From Streptomyces sp. P9-A4 (lineage in GTDB: Bacteria; Actinomycetota; Actinomycetes; Streptomycetales; Streptomycetaceae), in NCBI RefSeq assembly GCF_036634195.1, contig NZ_JAZIFY010000001.1:4412501-4476500 (forward strand): a DNA stretch of 64,000 bases, given 5' to 3'. The notes beneath the pieces are model-generated. The model made no database searches, had not been told where the DNA came from, and worked only from the letters and a program-made list of their open reading frames with translations. The translations under genes were made by a program, and so were the position numbers. Each line of letters opens with the position of its first letter. Within the stretch, counting starts at the first letter, position 1. Positions 38,867-49,050 of this stretch are shown piece by piece.

Positions 38867-39670
38867 CTAGAACTCGTCGAGCCGGACGCTCAGTTGCATC
38901 CCCAGCTCCCTGAACCCGAGCGCCCTCGCCACCGCGCGCGATTCCACCGTCCGGGCCCGCCACTGGGGCATCAGCCCAGCCTCCAGCGCGCGTGCCACCG
39001 CCGCCGAGGCCGTCCGCCTGGCCAGTCCGCGACCTCGGTGCCCCGGGGCCGTCAGCACACTGATGTGCGCCGTCGATTCCGGCCACGTCCGATATCCCGC
39101 CGCCGCGATGACGGCGGCCCCGCCGTTCCCCCCGCTCGCACCGTCCGCCCCTGCCCCGCCGTTCCCTCCGCCACCTTCTCCGCGTACGACGAACGCCGGA
39201 GACGTGATCTCCTGTATGCCGCTCTCGTCCGCGTCCTCCCGCCCCACCGACCCCACCAGCGCCCGGAGTTCCTCGCTCCCCGCCCGCACCTCCTCGACCA
39301 CCGCACCCGCCGGACCCACCGCACCCGCCGTCCACGGGCGGAAGTCCTCAGGGGACGCGTACGCCAGCGTGGCCGGGCCGAGTGCGTCCGTCATGTGCAC
39401 CATCCCCCGTACCGCCTCCGCGCTCACCAGCGACTCCACCGGCGCACCCGCCGTCCCGCGCTTCCACGCCCGCGCCGCCGCCTCCGTCGGTGCGGTGACG
39501 ATCGCCGCGTTCCCCAGCATCACCACGCCCACCCACGACGGCGGACACAGCCCCGACTCCGGCGACACCACGACGCTCACCCCGCCCGACGGTGCGAACG
39601 AGACGGGTGCGGCGGCCAGCGCCTCCCACAGGCGGCGGGCGCGGCCCAGCAACGGATCCTCGTCATTCAT
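38867..39670 (-). CDS. GNAT family N-acetyltransferase
   Basis: A 267-aa protein with a poorly conserved N-terminal half and a C-terminal GNAT domain. The acetyl-CoA loop is in TAPGHRGRGLARRTASAAV (about residues 208-226), followed by RTVESRAVARALGFRELG, the usual GNAT ending. A Gly-rich insertion (~165-185) splits the domain. Substrate unknown. It is divergent from the next gene, a second GNAT protein. Confidence 0.75.
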   Translation of the reverse strand: MNDEDPLLGRARRLWEALAAAPVSFAPSGGVSVVVSPESGLCPPSWVGVVMLGNAAIVTAPTEAAARAWKRGTAGAPVESLVSAEAVRGMVHMTDALGPATLAYASPEDFRPWTAGAVGPAGAVVEEVRAGSEELRALVGSVGREDADESGIQEITSPAFVVRGEGGGGNGGAGADGASGGNGGAAVIAAAGYRTWPESTAHISVLTAPGHRGRGLARRTASAAVARALEAGLMPQWRARTVESRAVARALGFRELGMQLSVRLDEF

Positions 39671-39752
39671 CCGCCGATCCTTCCTTCCCTCCGGCGGCGG
39701 TGCGCGTACGTCCCCACCCCCGCCTCCCGAACAAGATCATTCAGCGTGCAGA

Positions 39753-40370
39753 ATGACTCGTATGCCTACCTCGAACACACCGATAACGGCAACGGTCGAC
39801 GACGCGCCGATGGTCAGCCGCACCCTGGCCCGTGCCTTCGGTGACGACCCGATGATGCGCTGGTTCTTCCCCGACGACGCCTCCCGCGAGGCCGGTCTCG
39901 GGCGGTACTTCACCACCCTCCTCACCCGGCAGTACGGACTGCACGGCGTCTGCGAGCGCACCGACGCCGCCGCCGCGTTCTGGGTCGCCCCGGAGGGGCA
40001 GGAGAAGGCCGTCCCCGACGCCGGGACCGTCCAGGAACTCGCCGACATCCTCGGTGACCGCGCCGACCTCTTCCGCCAGGCCGTCGAGGGCGCCGCAGCC
40101 CACACCCCGCCCGAGCCGCACTGGTACCTCGCCGTGATCGGCGCCGACCCCGCCGCCCGGGGCCAGGGCCACGGGTCCGCGCTCCTGCGCTCCGGCCTCG
40201 CCCAGGCCGACGCGGCCGGTCTGCCCGTCTACCTGGAATCCTCCAAGCCCGACAACCTCCCCGTGTACGAGCACTTCGGTTTCGCCGTGCTCGGTGAGGT
40301 CGCCCTGCCGGGCGGCGGACCCACCCTGTGGGCCATGCGCCGCCCGCCCCGGGACCTCCCCACGGCCTGA
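39753..40370 (+). CDS. GNAT family N-acetyltransferase
   Basis: A 205-aa acetyltransferase. The N-terminal motif AFGDDPMMRWFFPDD is typical of a common actinobacterial GNAT subgroup; the acetyl-CoA site is IGADPAARGQGHGSALL (about residues 130-146), followed by YLESSKPDNLPVYEHFGF. ATG 39753 and ATG 39762 are both possible starts; neither has a clear ribosome-binding site. Substrate unknown. Confidence 0.8.
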   Translation: MTRMPTSNTPITATVDDAPMVSRTLARAFGDDPMMRWFFPDDASREAGLGRYFTTLLTRQYGLHGVCERTDAAAAFWVAPEGQEKAVPDAGTVQELADILGDRADLFRQAVEGAAAHTPPEPHWYLAVIGADPAARGQGHGSALLRSGLAQADAAGLPVYLESSKPDNLPVYEHFGFAVLGEVALPGGGPTLWAMRRPPRDLPTA

Positions 40371-40498
40371 CGGGCCGAGGGGACGCGAGGGGACGCGAGC
40401 CCGGGACGCCCCGGGACGGTTCCGGGACGGCGGATCCGTCCCGTACCGCATAGGGTCGGCCTTCCCGGGTCGTCGTCCCCTCCGAAGGAGCGCACGTC

Positions 40499-41155
40499 AT
40501 GCAGATCGCCGTACTCGGAACCGGTGAGGTCGGCCGCCGGCTCGCCACCAAGCTCGTCTCCCTCGGGCACGAGGTCACCCTCGGTTCCCGTACGGCGGAC
40601 AACGCCGAGGCCGTGAAATGGGCCGGGGCGACCGGCGGCGCGCACGGCACCTTCGCCGACGCCGCCGCCTCCGCCGAGCTGGTGGTGAACGCGACCGGCG
40701 GTCTCGTCTCCCTGGCCGTCCTGGAGGCCGCCGGCGCGGCGAACCTGCGCGGCAAGGTCCTCGTCGACGTGTCCAACCCGCTCGACTTCTCCGGCGGCAT
40801 GCCGCCCACCGTCGTCACCCCCGACGGCGGCAGCCTCGCCGAGCAGCTCCAGAAGGCCTTCCCCGAGGTGCGCGTCGTCAAGACGCTCAACACCATGGCG
40901 AACGCCGTCATGGTCGAGCCCGGCCGCGTCCCGGGGCACCACAACGTGTTCCTCAGCGGCGACGACGAGGCCGCCAAGGCCGTCGTCGCGGACCTGCTCG
41001 GCTCCTTCGGCTGGCCCGCCGACCGGATCATCGACCTCGGTGACCTGACGAGCGCGCGGGGCGTCGAGCTGCTGCTGCCGCTGTGGCTGCGCCTCTACGG
41101 GACGCTCGGCACCGGCGACTTCAACTTCTCGGTGGTCACCGCCCCGCCGGCGTAA
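40499..41155 (+). CDS. NADPH-dependent F420 reductase-like / coenzyme F420:NADP oxidoreductase family protein
   Basis: A 218-aa Rossmann protein with GAAGGAG before ATG 40499. The NADP-binding motif IAVLGTGEVGRRLATKLVSLG is at the N-terminus (residues 3-23), followed by VTLGSRTADNAE with the phosphate-binding Arg, VVNATGG, and VLVDVSNPLDFSGG. This is the family of F420-dependent NADP reductases and their relatives; here no clear F420 partner is nearby, so the true substrate is open. Its last 61 bp overlap the convergent DUF4291 gene. Confidence 0.75.
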   Translation: MQIAVLGTGEVGRRLATKLVSLGHEVTLGSRTADNAEAVKWAGATGGAHGTFADAAASAELVVNATGGLVSLAVLEAAGAANLRGKVLVDVSNPLDFSGGMPPTVVTPDGGSLAEQLQKAFPEVRVVKTLNTMANAVMVEPGRVPGHHNVFLSGDDEAAKAVVADLLGSFGWPADRIIDLGDLTSARGVELLLPLWLRLYGTLGTGDFNFSVVTAPPA

Positions 41156-41751
41156 GCCCGGCCGCGCACCCGGTCCAGCAGCCCCGGGGTCTCCGGGTAC
41201 GGCTCCTCCCGGGGCAGCAGCAGCCGCGCGGCGTCCCGTTCGCCCGCCCGGGCCAGCTCGTGGATCCGGCGGGCGAGCGGGGTCACGTCGGTGACGGCGA
41301 CCGTCCACTCGTCCGCGTACCGCCGGGAGGCCTCGCCCGACAGTCCGAGCTGGAGCGAACGGTACGGGAGCGCCCGTAGGCCCAGGTCCCGTTCCGGGTC
41401 CCACTGCACCCGGGCCGGCGACTCCCTCAACTGCCGCTTCCAGTCGGCCCGGTCGGGGTGGAAGCCGCGTTCGTAGTGGGAGAGGCAGGCGTTCCGCAGG
41501 GCCCACTCGAAGCCCTCGCGGTCGATCTCCACGGCGAGGACGGTCTCCTGGCCCTCCTTCGTCCCCCAGCCGCAGCGGTACATCATCCACAGGAACGACG
41601 GCTTGATCCACGTCATCCGGTCCCGCTTCCAGCTGGCCGGAAAGCGACCCTCCCGGGCCGCCGCCACACCGATCTCGGGACGGTACGCCTGGTAGACGGT
41701 GATCGTCCGGGCGGTGTGGAGCGCACGGATCCGGTACTTCGGTTCTTCCAT
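41095..41751 (-). CDS. DUF4291 family protein
   Basis: A 218-aa protein starting at ATG 41751. It matches the DUF4291 pattern: ITVYQAYRPEIGVAAAREG near the start, then RMTWIKPSFLWMMYRCGW (about residues 45-62), VLAVEIDREGFEWAL and VQWDPERD. The family is widespread and uncharacterised. The last ~20 residues lie in the region shared with the convergent reductase gene, an unusual 61-bp tail-to-tail coding overlap. Confidence 0.85.
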   Translation of the reverse strand: MEEPKYRIRALHTARTITVYQAYRPEIGVAAAREGRFPASWKRDRMTWIKPSFLWMMYRCGWGTKEGQETVLAVEIDREGFEWALRNACLSHYERGFHPDRADWKRQLRESPARVQWDPERDLGLRALPYRSLQLGLSGEASRRYADEWTVAVTDVTPLARRIHELARAGERDAARLLLPREEPYPETPGLLDRVRGRAYAGGAVTTEKLKSPVPSVP

Positions 41752-41901
41752 GCGTCCCAGGGTGCGGCGGGCCGGCGGGGGAGGGCCACCGTATTTCCGG
41801 GGCTCGGGCGGGCGCACGGGATCGGCGTACGCCCCCGAGGTCCCCGAGTGTGCGACCAAGGTCACGGCCTGACCGCCCCCATACGCCCCTAATGTGGAGG
41901 G

Positions 41902-42219
41902 ATGAACGATTCGCCCGGCTGCCCGCTGACCGATGTCGCCGCCACGTACATGCCCCGGCTCGCGGAGTTCCCCTCCGAGCCGGGGCTCGTGGCCGCCGTC
42001 GACCAGCACGCCGCCGCCGTGCGTGACGCCCTGGTCCCGGCCCAGCGGGGGCCGGGCGGCCCGGCCCTGCGGCGGGACGAACTGGCCGACTACGTCCTCG
42101 GGTTCACGGACTGGCTCACCGGGGCCGACTGGACCGAACCCGTCGGCCACGACTTCGCGACCCTGCGCCTGACGGCGGTCTGCTGGCTGATCCGGGAGTA
42201 CGGCCTCCTGGACGCGTGA
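41902..42219 (+). CDS. Small conserved actinobacterial protein (DUF6401-like)
   Basis: A 105-aa acidic, helical protein with no signal or membrane segment. It contains [20 protein letters not shown], which I associate with the DUF6401 family found in Streptomyces, and ends [23 protein letters not shown] just upstream (about 41891-41896) could be a -10, leaving a very short leader. It ends 9 bp before the convergent rarD stop. Function unknown; family name from memory. Confidence 0.6.
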   Translation: MNDSPGCPLTDVAATYMPRLAEFPSEPGLVAAVDQHAAAVRDALVPAQRGPGGPALRRDELADYVLGFTDWLTGADWTEPVGHDFATLRLTAVCWLIREYGLLDA

Positions 42220-42228
42220 CGGCCGGGG

Positions 42229-43233
42229 TCAGCGGGTGGCCGGCGGTACGGCGGCGGTGTCCACCGGCGCCGGGACGACGGCAGCCGCCTGCGCCGCCTC
42301 CGCCTCCGCCTGCGCTGCCTCCGCCTTGGCCGCCTCCACCGCCGCCCGGCTGCGCCGCGCCGTGCGCAGGGCGTCCCAGGTGAGGAGGGTCAGCGCCAGC
42401 CAGACGAGCGAGAAGCCCGCCCAGCGCTCCGGCGGCATCTCCTCGTGGAAGTAGAGGATGCCCAGCAGGAACTGGAAGGTCGGCGCCAGGTACTGGAGGA
42501 GGCCGAGCGTCGACAGGGGCACGCGGATCGCCGCCGCCCCGAAGAGGACGAGCGGGGCCGCCGTGACGATGCCGGTGGCCACGAGCAGGGCCGTGTGACC
42601 CCCGCCGTGGGAGCCGAAGGCCAGGTCGCCCCGGGTGCCGAGCCAGACGAGGTAGCCGAGGGCGGGCAGGAACTGGACGGCTGTCTCGGCGGCGAGCGAT
42701 TCCAGGCCGCCGAGGTTGACCTTCTTCTTCACCAGGCCGTAGACGGCGAAGGAGAAGGCGAGGGTCAGCGAGATCCAGGGCGGCTTTCCGTAGCCGATCG
42801 CGAGGACCAGGACGGCGGCGAAGCCGACGCCGACCGCCGCCCACTGCGCGGGGCGCAGCCGTTCCTGGAGGACGAGGACGCCGAGGGCGATGGTGACGAG
42901 CGGGTTGATGAAGTAGCCGAGGGAGGCCTCGACGACATGGCCCGTGTTGACGGACCAGATGTAGAGGCCCCAGTTCACCGTGATGACGGCGGCGGCGACG
43001 GTGATCAGGCCGAGTTTGCGCGGGCTGCGGACGAGCTCGCGTATCCAGCCCCAGCGGCGTACGGCGAGCAGGGCGAGGGCGACGAAGGCCAGCGACCACA
43101 CCATCCGGTGGGCGAGGATCTCGACCGCCCCGGCGGGCTTGAGGAGCGGCCAGAAGAGCGGGACCAGTCCCCACATGCCGTAGGCGCCGATCCCGTAGAG
43201 CAATCCTGCTCGTTCCTCGTTATCCGTCTTCAC
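42229..43233 (-). CDS. rarD: EamA family transporter RarD
   Basis: A 334-aa, ten-helix drug/metabolite transporter. RarD hallmarks: GLLYGIGAYGMWGLVPLFWPLL (ends at residues 10-31) with the two EamA repeats, ILAHRMVWSL, NWGLYIWSVNTGHVVEASLGYFINPL and LQYLAPTFQFLLGILYFHE. The C-terminus ends in an Ala/Glu-rich cytoplasmic tail (~45 aa) not seen in the E. coli protein. Substrate unknown; chloramphenicol resistance is only a historical association. Confidence 0.9.
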   Translation of the reverse strand: MKTDNEERAGLLYGIGAYGMWGLVPLFWPLLKPAGAVEILAHRMVWSLAFVALALLAVRRWGWIRELVRSPRKLGLITVAAAVITVNWGLYIWSVNTGHVVEASLGYFINPLVTIALGVLVLQERLRPAQWAAVGVGFAAVLVLAIGYGKPPWISLTLAFSFAVYGLVKKKVNLGGLESLAAETAVQFLPALGYLVWLGTRGDLAFGSHGGGHTALLVATGIVTAAPLVLFGAAAIRVPLSTLGLLQYLAPTFQFLLGILYFHEEMPPERWAGFSLVWLALTLLTWDALRTARRSRAAVEAAKAEAAQAEAEAAQAAAVVPAPVDTAAVPPATR

Positions 43234-43335
43234 CGGACCTCCCGCCCTGAGCCGCGCTGTCCTGTCGAAGGTAGCGCCGCACCGGGCGGGTTGTCATGCC
43301 CGTACCGCAATACGGTCATGACGGCGGTGAGGTGC

Positions 43336-44202
43336 TCAGGAAGCCGCGAGTGCTTCCTTGATCGTCACGGCGATCGGGGTGGTCGGGCGGCCGATCAGCC
43401 GGGCCAGGTCGCCGGTCTGCCGGGCGAGCGCGCCGCGCTCGACGGCCCGGTCGACGTCGACGAGGATCGCGGCGAAGAAGGGCGGGACCCCGGCGCCGGT
43501 CAGGATTTCGAGGTGGGCCTCGGCGGAAACGCTGTTGTACGCGATCTCCCGGCCGGACTGCGCGGCGACCTCGGCCGCGTACTCGGCGAGCGACCAGGCG
43601 GTGTCGCCGCTCAGCTCGTACGCCTTGTTCAGGTGCTCCTCGGCCGGGCCGGCCAGGACGGCCGCCGCGGCGGCGGCGAAGTCGGCGCGGGTCGCGGAGG
43701 CGATCCGGCCCTCGCCTGCGTTGGAGACGACGGCGCCGTGGGCAAGCACGGGGGCGAGGTTGGCGGTGTAGTTCTCGGTGTACCAGCCGTTGCGGAGGAA
43801 GGTGTACGGCAGCCCGGAGGCGAGGATCAGCCGCTCGGTCTCCCGGTGCTCGGCGGCGAGGTCGAAGTCGGCCTCCGGGCCGCCGAGGACGCCGGTGTAC
43901 GCGAGCTGGGCGACGCCCGCGGCCTTGGCCGCGTCGATCACGGCGGTGTGCTGGGGCACGCGCTGCCCGACCTCGCTGCCCGAGATCAGGAGCACCCGGT
44001 CGCCGGCCTCGAAGGCCTCCGCGAGGGTCTCCGGGCGGCTGTAGTCGGCGATCCGCAGCTCGACACCGCGCTCCGCGAGGTCGGCGGCCTTCTCCTTGTT
44101 CCGGACGACGGCGACGACGGACTCGGCGGGGACGGTCGCGAGGAGGTCCTCGATGACGAGGCGGCCGAGCAGGCCGGTGGCTCCGGTGACGACGATGCTC
44201 AT
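43336..44202 (-). CDS. NmrA-like NAD(P)-binding reductase (QorB/YtfG type quinone oxidoreductase)
   Basis: A 288-aa atypical SDR. Residues 1-12 give VVTGATGLLGRLV with GxxGxxG, followed by VVAVVRNKEKAADL and YTGVLGG, then LPYTFLRNGWYTENY, all close to NmrA/QorB proteins that reduce quinones with NADPH. The start is ATG 44202; the frame runs open for another 1.4 kb upstream, which is a shadow. It is divergent from an HxlR regulator, a pairing typical of quinone- or electrophile-sensing loci, so expression is probably under that regulator. Confidence 0.85.
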   Translation of the reverse strand: MSIVVTGATGLLGRLVIEDLLATVPAESVVAVVRNKEKAADLAERGVELRIADYSRPETLAEAFEAGDRVLLISGSEVGQRVPQHTAVIDAAKAAGVAQLAYTGVLGGPEADFDLAAEHRETERLILASGLPYTFLRNGWYTENYTANLAPVLAHGAVVSNAGEGRIASATRADFAAAAAAVLAGPAEEHLNKAYELSGDTAWSLAEYAAEVAAQSGREIAYNSVSAEAHLEILTGAGVPPFFAAILVDVDRAVERGALARQTGDLARLIGRPTTPIAVTIKEALAAS

Positions 44203-44294
44203 GGTGCGGCTTCCTTTTCCGGTGGGGTGCGGTGGGCTCGGGCGGGTGGGGCGCTCACCGGTACTCACCGTACGTCGGGCACTTTCGTTTCGTA

Positions 44295-44319
44295 AGTACC
44301 CACTTTGAAGTAAGGTACT
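44295..44319. promoter_or_regulatory. Candidate HxlR operator
   Basis: AGTACC (44295-44300) and GGTACT (44314-44319) form an inverted repeat with 13 bp between, just before the HxlR start (44323), and AAGTA recurs within it. HxlR regulators of the YodB/QorR kind bind GTAC-type dyads at divergent promoters. Confidence 0.45.
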
Positions 44320-44322
44320 GGT

Positions 44323-44751
44323 ATGGAAGTAAGTGAGGAACCGAAGAGTCTGCTCGCCGATGTCGACGGCGTCATGTGCCCGGCCCGGCTCGTCCTGGAG
44401 CACGTCACCAGCCGCTGGGGCGTCCTGATCCTGATCTCGCTGCGGGAGCGCTCGTACCGCTTCAGCGAGCTGCGGCGGCACGTCGGCGGCGTCAGCGAGA
44501 AGATGCTCACGCAGACCCTCCAGACCCTGGAGCGCGACGGCTTCGTCCACCGCGACGCCAAGCCCGTCATCCCGCCCCGCGTCGACTACAGCCTCACCGC
44601 CCTCGGCGAGGAGGCCGCCCGCCAGGTCTGGGAACTCGCCCGCTGGACCGACCGCCGGGTCCCGGAGGTCGAGGAGGCCCGCGCCCGCTACGACGAGGCC
44701 CGGCGCGAGGCCGCGGCGCATCGTGGGAGTGCCACCGCTTCGTCCCGATGA
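44323..44751 (+). CDS. HxlR/YodB-type winged-helix regulator
   Basis: A 142-aa MarR-like regulator. The single conserved N-terminal cysteine of the family is in GVMCPARLVLEHV (about residue 20), followed by RWGVLILISLRERSYRFSEL, the recognition part GGVSEKMLTQTLQTLERDG and the wing VPPRVDYSLT-like PPRVDYSLTALG. In YodB/QorR relatives that Cys senses quinones or oxidants. It is divergent from the NmrA-type reductase and probably represses it. Confidence 0.88.
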   Translation: MEVSEEPKSLLADVDGVMCPARLVLEHVTSRWGVLILISLRERSYRFSELRRHVGGVSEKMLTQTLQTLERDGFVHRDAKPVIPPRVDYSLTALGEEAARQVWELARWTDRRVPEVEEARARYDEARREAAAHRGSATASSR

Positions 44752-44879
44752 TGTTGTGTGCGGGGTGAGCTGGAGCCCTTCTGCGTACGACCGATCCGAG
44801 CGGCGCCAGGAAGGACGCGGGCCAGGAGCGGGGGCGTCCGCCGCCAGGAAGGCGCGGGAGGCGGCGGAGGGGACATGAG

Positions 44880-44912
44880 AGGGGCCCGGTCCGCGGTGCG
44901 GACCGGGCCCCT
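44880..44912. terminator. Strong bidirectional terminator downstream of korB
   Basis: A perfect 15-bp stem (44880-44894 with 44898-44912) and 3-nt loop, 12 bp beyond the korB stop and 129 bp after the HxlR stop. No gene is seen in 44752-44879. Confidence 0.9.
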
Positions 44913-44924
44913 GGTGTCGCGGTG

Positions 44925-45969
<1,045 letters not shown>

Positions 45970-45977
<8 letters not shown>

Positions 45978-47907
45978 CGATGGCCTCCTTGAGGACGGCG
46001 GCGAGCTGCTCGGCCTTGAACGGCATCCCGTTGACCTGTGTGTGGCTGCGGGCGTCGACGAGGTACTTCGCCCGGACGAGGGTGGCGAGCTGGCCGAGGT
46101 TCATCTCGGGGACGACGACCTTCTCGTACCGCTTCAGGACCTCCCCGAGGTTCTTCGGGAAGGGGTTGAGGTGGCGCAGATGGGCCTGGGCGACGGGGCT
46201 GCCCGCGACCCTGAGGCGGCGGACGGCCGCCGTGATGGGCCCGTAGGTGGAACCCCAGCCGAGGACCAGGGTGGTCGCGCCGTCCGGGTCGTCGACCTCG
46301 ATGTCGGGGACGTCGATCCCGTCGATCTTGGCCTGGCGGGTGCGGACCATGAACTCGTGGTTCGCGGGGTCGTACGAGATGTTTCCGGTGCCGTCCTGCT
46401 TCTCGATGCCGCCGATGCGGTGTTCGAGGCCGGGGGTGCCGGGCACGGCCCAGGGGCGGGCCAGGGTCTCCGGGTCGCGCTTGTACGGCCAGAAGACCTC
46501 GGTGCCGTCGTCGAGCGTGTGGTTCGGCCCGGTGGCGAACCGCGTCCGCAGGTCGGGCAGCTCGTCGACGTCCGGGACGCGCCAGGGCTCGGAGCCGTTG
46601 GCGAGGTAGCCGTCGGAGAGCAGGAAGACCGGCGTGCGGTACGTGAGCGCGATCCGGGCGGCCTCGATCGCCGCGTCGAAGCAGTCGGCGGGCGTCCTCG
46701 GGGCGACGACCGGGACCGGCGCCTCGCCGTTGCGGCCGTACATGGCCTGGAGGAGGTCGGCCTGCTCGGTCTTGGTGGGCAGGCCCGTGGAGGGGCCGCC
46801 GCGCTGGATGTCGACGATCAGCAGCGGCAGCTCCAGGGAGACCGCCAGGCCGATCGTCTCCGACTTGAGCGCCACACCGGGGCCGGAGGTCGTCGTCACG
46901 GCGAGCGAGCCGCCGAAGGCCGCGCCGAGCGCGGCGCCGATGCCGGCGATCTCGTCCTCGGCCTGGAAGGTGCGCACGCCGAAGTTCTTGTGCCTGGACA
47001 GCTCGTGGAGGATGTCCGAGGCCGGGGTGATGGGGTACGAGCCCAGGTAGAGCGGCAGGTCGGCCTGGCGGCCGGCGGCGACAAGACCGTACGACAGGGC
47101 CAGGTTCCCCGAGATGTTCCGGTAGGTGCCGGTGGGGAAGGCGCGGGTCGCGGGGGCGATCTCGTACGAGACGGCGAAGTCCTCGGTGGTCTCGCCGAAG
47201 TTCCAGCCGGCCCGGAAGGCGACGATGTTCGCCTCCGCGATGGCGGGCTTCTTGGCGAACTTCTGCCGCAGGAACGTCTCGGTGCCCTCGGTCGGCCGGT
47301 GGTACATCCAGGAGAGCAGTCCGAGCGCGAACATGTTCTTGGAGCGCTCGGCCTCCTTCCGGGACAGGCCGAAGTCCTTGAGCGCCTCGACGGTCAGCGT
47401 GGTGAGCGGCACCGGGTGGACCCGGTAGCCGTCCAGCGAACCGTCTTCGAGCGGCGAGGTCGCGTATCCGACCTTCGCCATGGCGCGCTTGGCGAACTCG
47501 TCGGTGTTGACGATGATCTCGCCACCGCGCGGCACGTCCCCGATGTTCGCCCTGAGGGCGGCGGGGTTCATCGCGACCAGCACGTTCGGGGCGTCGCCCG
47601 GCGTCAGGATGTCGTGGTCGGCGAAGTGCAGCTGGAAGGACGAGACACCCGGCAGGGTTCCGGCGGGTGCCCGGATCTCGGCCGGGAAGTTCGGCAGCGT
47701 GGAGAGGTCGTTCCCGAAGGACGCCGTCTCCGAGGTGAACCGGTCACCCGTGAGCTGCATGCCGTCGCCGGAGTCACCCGCGAAGCGGATGATCACCCGG
47801 TCGAGCCGGCGCACTTCCTTCTCGGTGCCGTGGTGCGGCTTCGCCGGGGCGCTGCGCTGCTCCCCGAGCAAGGCCTCACCGGCCTCGCTACTGACCTGGC
47901 TGGTCAC
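45970..47907 (-). CDS. korA: 2-oxoacid:ferredoxin oxidoreductase subunit alpha (gamma-alpha fusion)
   Basis: A 645-aa subunit starting at GTG 47907 after GGGAGG. The N-terminal gamma domain (~35-220; RVIIRFAGDSGDGMQLTGDRF) is fused to the alpha pyrimidine-binding domain (from ~265; YLGSYPITPASDILHEL, ...EDEIAGIGAALGAAFGG, SGPGVALKSE) and a C-terminal transketolase-like domain. This fused layout is the aerobic actinobacterial type. Reduced ferredoxin could serve the ferredoxin-like NuoI2 of the nuo operon 4 kb away; that link is inference. Confidence 0.92.
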
Positions 47908-48208
47908 TGAACTGGACCTCCCTCGCGGCAAGGGGACTCTCCGCCGGAGGCGGGAGAAGGCTCGGGATGCGGTCGGCCGATCACCGTCCGTCCCGAGGCC
48001 CACCCTACGACGGTAAGGAGGGCCCTCCCGGGACTTCTCACATCGTGGACCTCTTTTTGAGACGCCCTCTTGCCCTGAATTGTCACGTTCTGTCGCCACC
48101 CGGAGTGTTCCGGAAAGTCGGATTCCGCCTCATCCTTTGGGTCTAGGACCCTCGGGTGCGGCCGGCCGGCCCTCCGGTCTCCGTGTCATCTGACAGAGTG
48201 TCAGATCG
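47908..48208. other. Upstream region of korA
   Basis: About 300 bp without a gene. Reading toward korA it holds the hairpin at 48188-48206, a TAGACC that could be a -10 near 48145, and the korA ribosome-binding site at its low end. The sequence is less GC-rich around 48040-48090, as expected for a promoter. Confidence 0.4.
48188..48206 (-). terminator. Short perfect hairpin after the response regulator
   Basis: ATCTGACA (48188-48195) pairs with TGTCAGAT (48199-48206) with a 3-nt loop, three bases past the regulator stop. It may be a terminator or, as TGACA-GAG-TGTCA, an operator for korAB. Confidence 0.5.
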
Positions 48209-48895
48209 TCAGGATTTCAGATACGTCAACACCGCCAGTACCCGGCGGTGATCGCCGTCACTCGGCGAGAGGCCCAGCTTCAGGAAGATGTTGCTGATGT
48301 GCTTCTCCACCGCGCCGTCGCTCACGACCAGCGCTTTCGCGATCGCCGAGTTCGTCCGGCCCTCGGCCATCAGACCCAGGACCTCCCGCTCGCGCGGGGT
48401 CAGGTTCGCCAGCACGTCCTGCTGACGGCTCCTGCCGAGCAGCTGCTGCACGACCTCGGGGTCGAGCGCCGTACCGCCCCGGGCGACCCGCACGACCGCG
48501 TCCACGAACTCGCGGACCTCCGCGACCCGGTCCTTCAGCAGATAGCCCACACCCCGGCTGGAACCGGCCAGGAGTTCGGTGGCGTACTGCTCCTCCACGT
48601 ACTGCGACAGCACCAGCACACCCAGTCCCGGATGCTCCTTGCGCAGCCGCACCGCCGCCCGCACCCCCTCGTCGGTGTGCGTCGGAGGCATCCGCACGTC
48701 CGCCACCACCACATCCGGCAGCGCACCTTCGGACGCGAGCCCGGCGACGGTCTCGACGAGCGCGTCACCGTCCCCCACGCCGGCCACGACCTCGTGGCCC
48801 AGATCGGTCAGAAGCCTGGTCAGCCCCTCCCGCAACAGCACGGAATCCTCGGCGATGACCACCCGAACCCGACTCGCCACGTCTTGCACACCCAC
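48209..48895 (-). CDS. NarL/LuxR-family response regulator
   Basis: A 228-aa two-component regulator. The receiver domain has the acidic pair in VVIAEDSVLLREG, the phospho-acceptor Asp in VVVADVRMPPTHTDEG (~60) and Lys in YLLKDRV (~112). The LuxR HTH is LTPREREVLGLMAEGRTNS to AVEKHISNIFLKLGL (~160-215). Three close GTG codons compete for the start; GTG 48895 follows a G-run at a good distance. It is the only response regulator beside two histidine kinases. Target genes unknown. Confidence 0.9.
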   Translation of the reverse strand: MGVQDVASRVRVVIAEDSVLLREGLTRLLTDLGHEVVAGVGDGDALVETVAGLASEGALPDVVVADVRMPPTHTDEGVRAAVRLRKEHPGLGVLVLSQYVEEQYATELLAGSSRGVGYLLKDRVAEVREFVDAVVRVARGGTALDPEVVQQLLGRSRQQDVLANLTPREREVLGLMAEGRTNSAIAKALVVSDGAVEKHISNIFLKLGLSPSDGDHRRVLAVLTYLKS

Positions 48896-48990
48896 GCCGT
48901 ACAGCCCCCATTGCCCTGTTGTCCGAGTCTTGCTGCGACCCGGCCAGCATCGCAGGGTCGGGGGGCCTGCGGGGGACCCGGGCGCGACCG

Positions 48991-49018
48991 AACGGAGACC
49001 GCCCCGGGGCGGTCTCCG
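48991..49018 (-). terminator. Hairpin after the first histidine kinase
   Basis: A perfect 28-bp palindrome, ACGGAGACCGCCCC and its complement, 32 bp past the kinase stop (49051) and ~95 bp before the regulator start, so the two may be separately transcribed. Confidence 0.75.
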
Positions 49019-49050
49019 TTCCAGGGCGGTCGGTCCGTCGCCCGCCGGCG

